Shown: one piece after another, positions 6,227-6,306 of the stretch
How the letters are laid out: the number at the start of each line of letters is the position of its first letter
How positions within the stretch are numbered: the stretch's first letter is position 1
DNA from: an uncultured Atopostipes sp.
GTDB taxonomy: Bacteria > Bacillota > Bacilli > Lactobacillales > Carnobacteriaceae_A
Direction: 5' to 3'
Length of the DNA stretch: 6,306 nt
Assembly: GCA_947296835.1 (NCBI GenBank)
Contig: CAMYQS010000088.1
Location: 1 to 6,306, forward strand
The notes under the pieces: generated by a model
The model's input: only the letters and a program-made list of their open reading frames with translations
Told to the model about the DNA's origin: nothing
Database searches by the model: none
Made by a program: the position numbers and the translations under genes

Positions 6227-6306
6227 TTACTGGACAACGATATTTGTGATGTATACTTCGTGAATCGTTGAATCTTCGAATAATTCATTCAATGATTGTT
6301 TTAAGA
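6227..6306 (-). CDS. fliL: Flagellar basal body-associated protein FliL, C-terminal fragment cut by window edge
   Basis: Only the last 25 codons and the TAA stop are in the window. The peptide reads LKQSLNELFEDSTIHEVYIT followed by NIVVQ. A C-terminus of the form vxxvyfTdfvvQ with Gln as the last residue is characteristic of FliL. FliL is a single-pass membrane protein associated with the MotAB stator around the motor and supports torque or stator stability. Its position immediately before fliO agrees with flagellar operons generally, although fliM and fliN/fliY, which follow fliL in Bacillus and Proteobacteria, are not between them here. The stop is 15 bases before the fliO start. The fragment is short, so the assignment rests on the terminal motif plus context. 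Confidence 0.85.
   Translation of the reverse strand, partial: LKQSLNELFEDSTIHEVYITNIVVQ

Overview
The window is one compact flagellar gene cluster, read entirely on the minus strand (right to left). It encodes the export gate of the flagellar type III secretion system (fT3SS) and the motility sigma factor. In transcription order it holds: the end of fliL, then fliO, fliP, fliQ, fliR, flhB, flhA, fliA (sigD, sigma-28) and the first 45 codons of a rod/hook-family gene of the FlgF/FlgG type. Gaps between genes are about 12 to 30 bases, and the last two genes overlap by 4 bases (ATGA). I see no internal terminator or convincing internal promoter, so the set is probably part of a longer polycistronic flagellar operon extending past both ends.

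The source is most likely a low-GC Gram-positive bacterium (Bacillota). Most genes have strong AGGAGG-type ribosome binding sites, the codon use is AT-leaning, FliP lacks an N-terminal extension or signal peptide as in Bacillus, and the proteins resemble Bacillota flagellar families. The gene order differs from Bacillus subtilis. fliM, fliY and cheY are absent between fliL and fliO, and flhF, flhG and the che genes are absent between flhA and the sigma gene. The order fliL-fliO-P-Q-R-flhB-flhA-(...)-fliA-flgG-like resembles the clostridial arrangement, but with flhF and flhG missing and with fliR and flhB as separate genes. A motile member of Bacilli such as the Lactobacillales is possible, but this cannot be settled from the window.

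How the genes work together: FliO is an assembly factor for the FliP ring. FliP, FliQ and FliR form the export channel core. FlhB wraps around this gate and switches substrate class after cleaving itself at NPTH. FlhA forms the nonameric ring that docks chaperones and couples the proton motive force to export. FliL is associated with the stator. FliA then directs RNA polymerase to the late flagellar and chemotaxis genes, and the downstream rod-family protein is an export substrate of this machine.

I found no mobile element, CRISPR array, RNA gene or unknown system. Small points worth a second look are the missing flhF/flhG, a Met-Phe-Met variant of the FliP methionine gasket, the absence of a recognisable Shine-Dalgarno sequence before fliP, and the atypical N-terminus of the rod protein.
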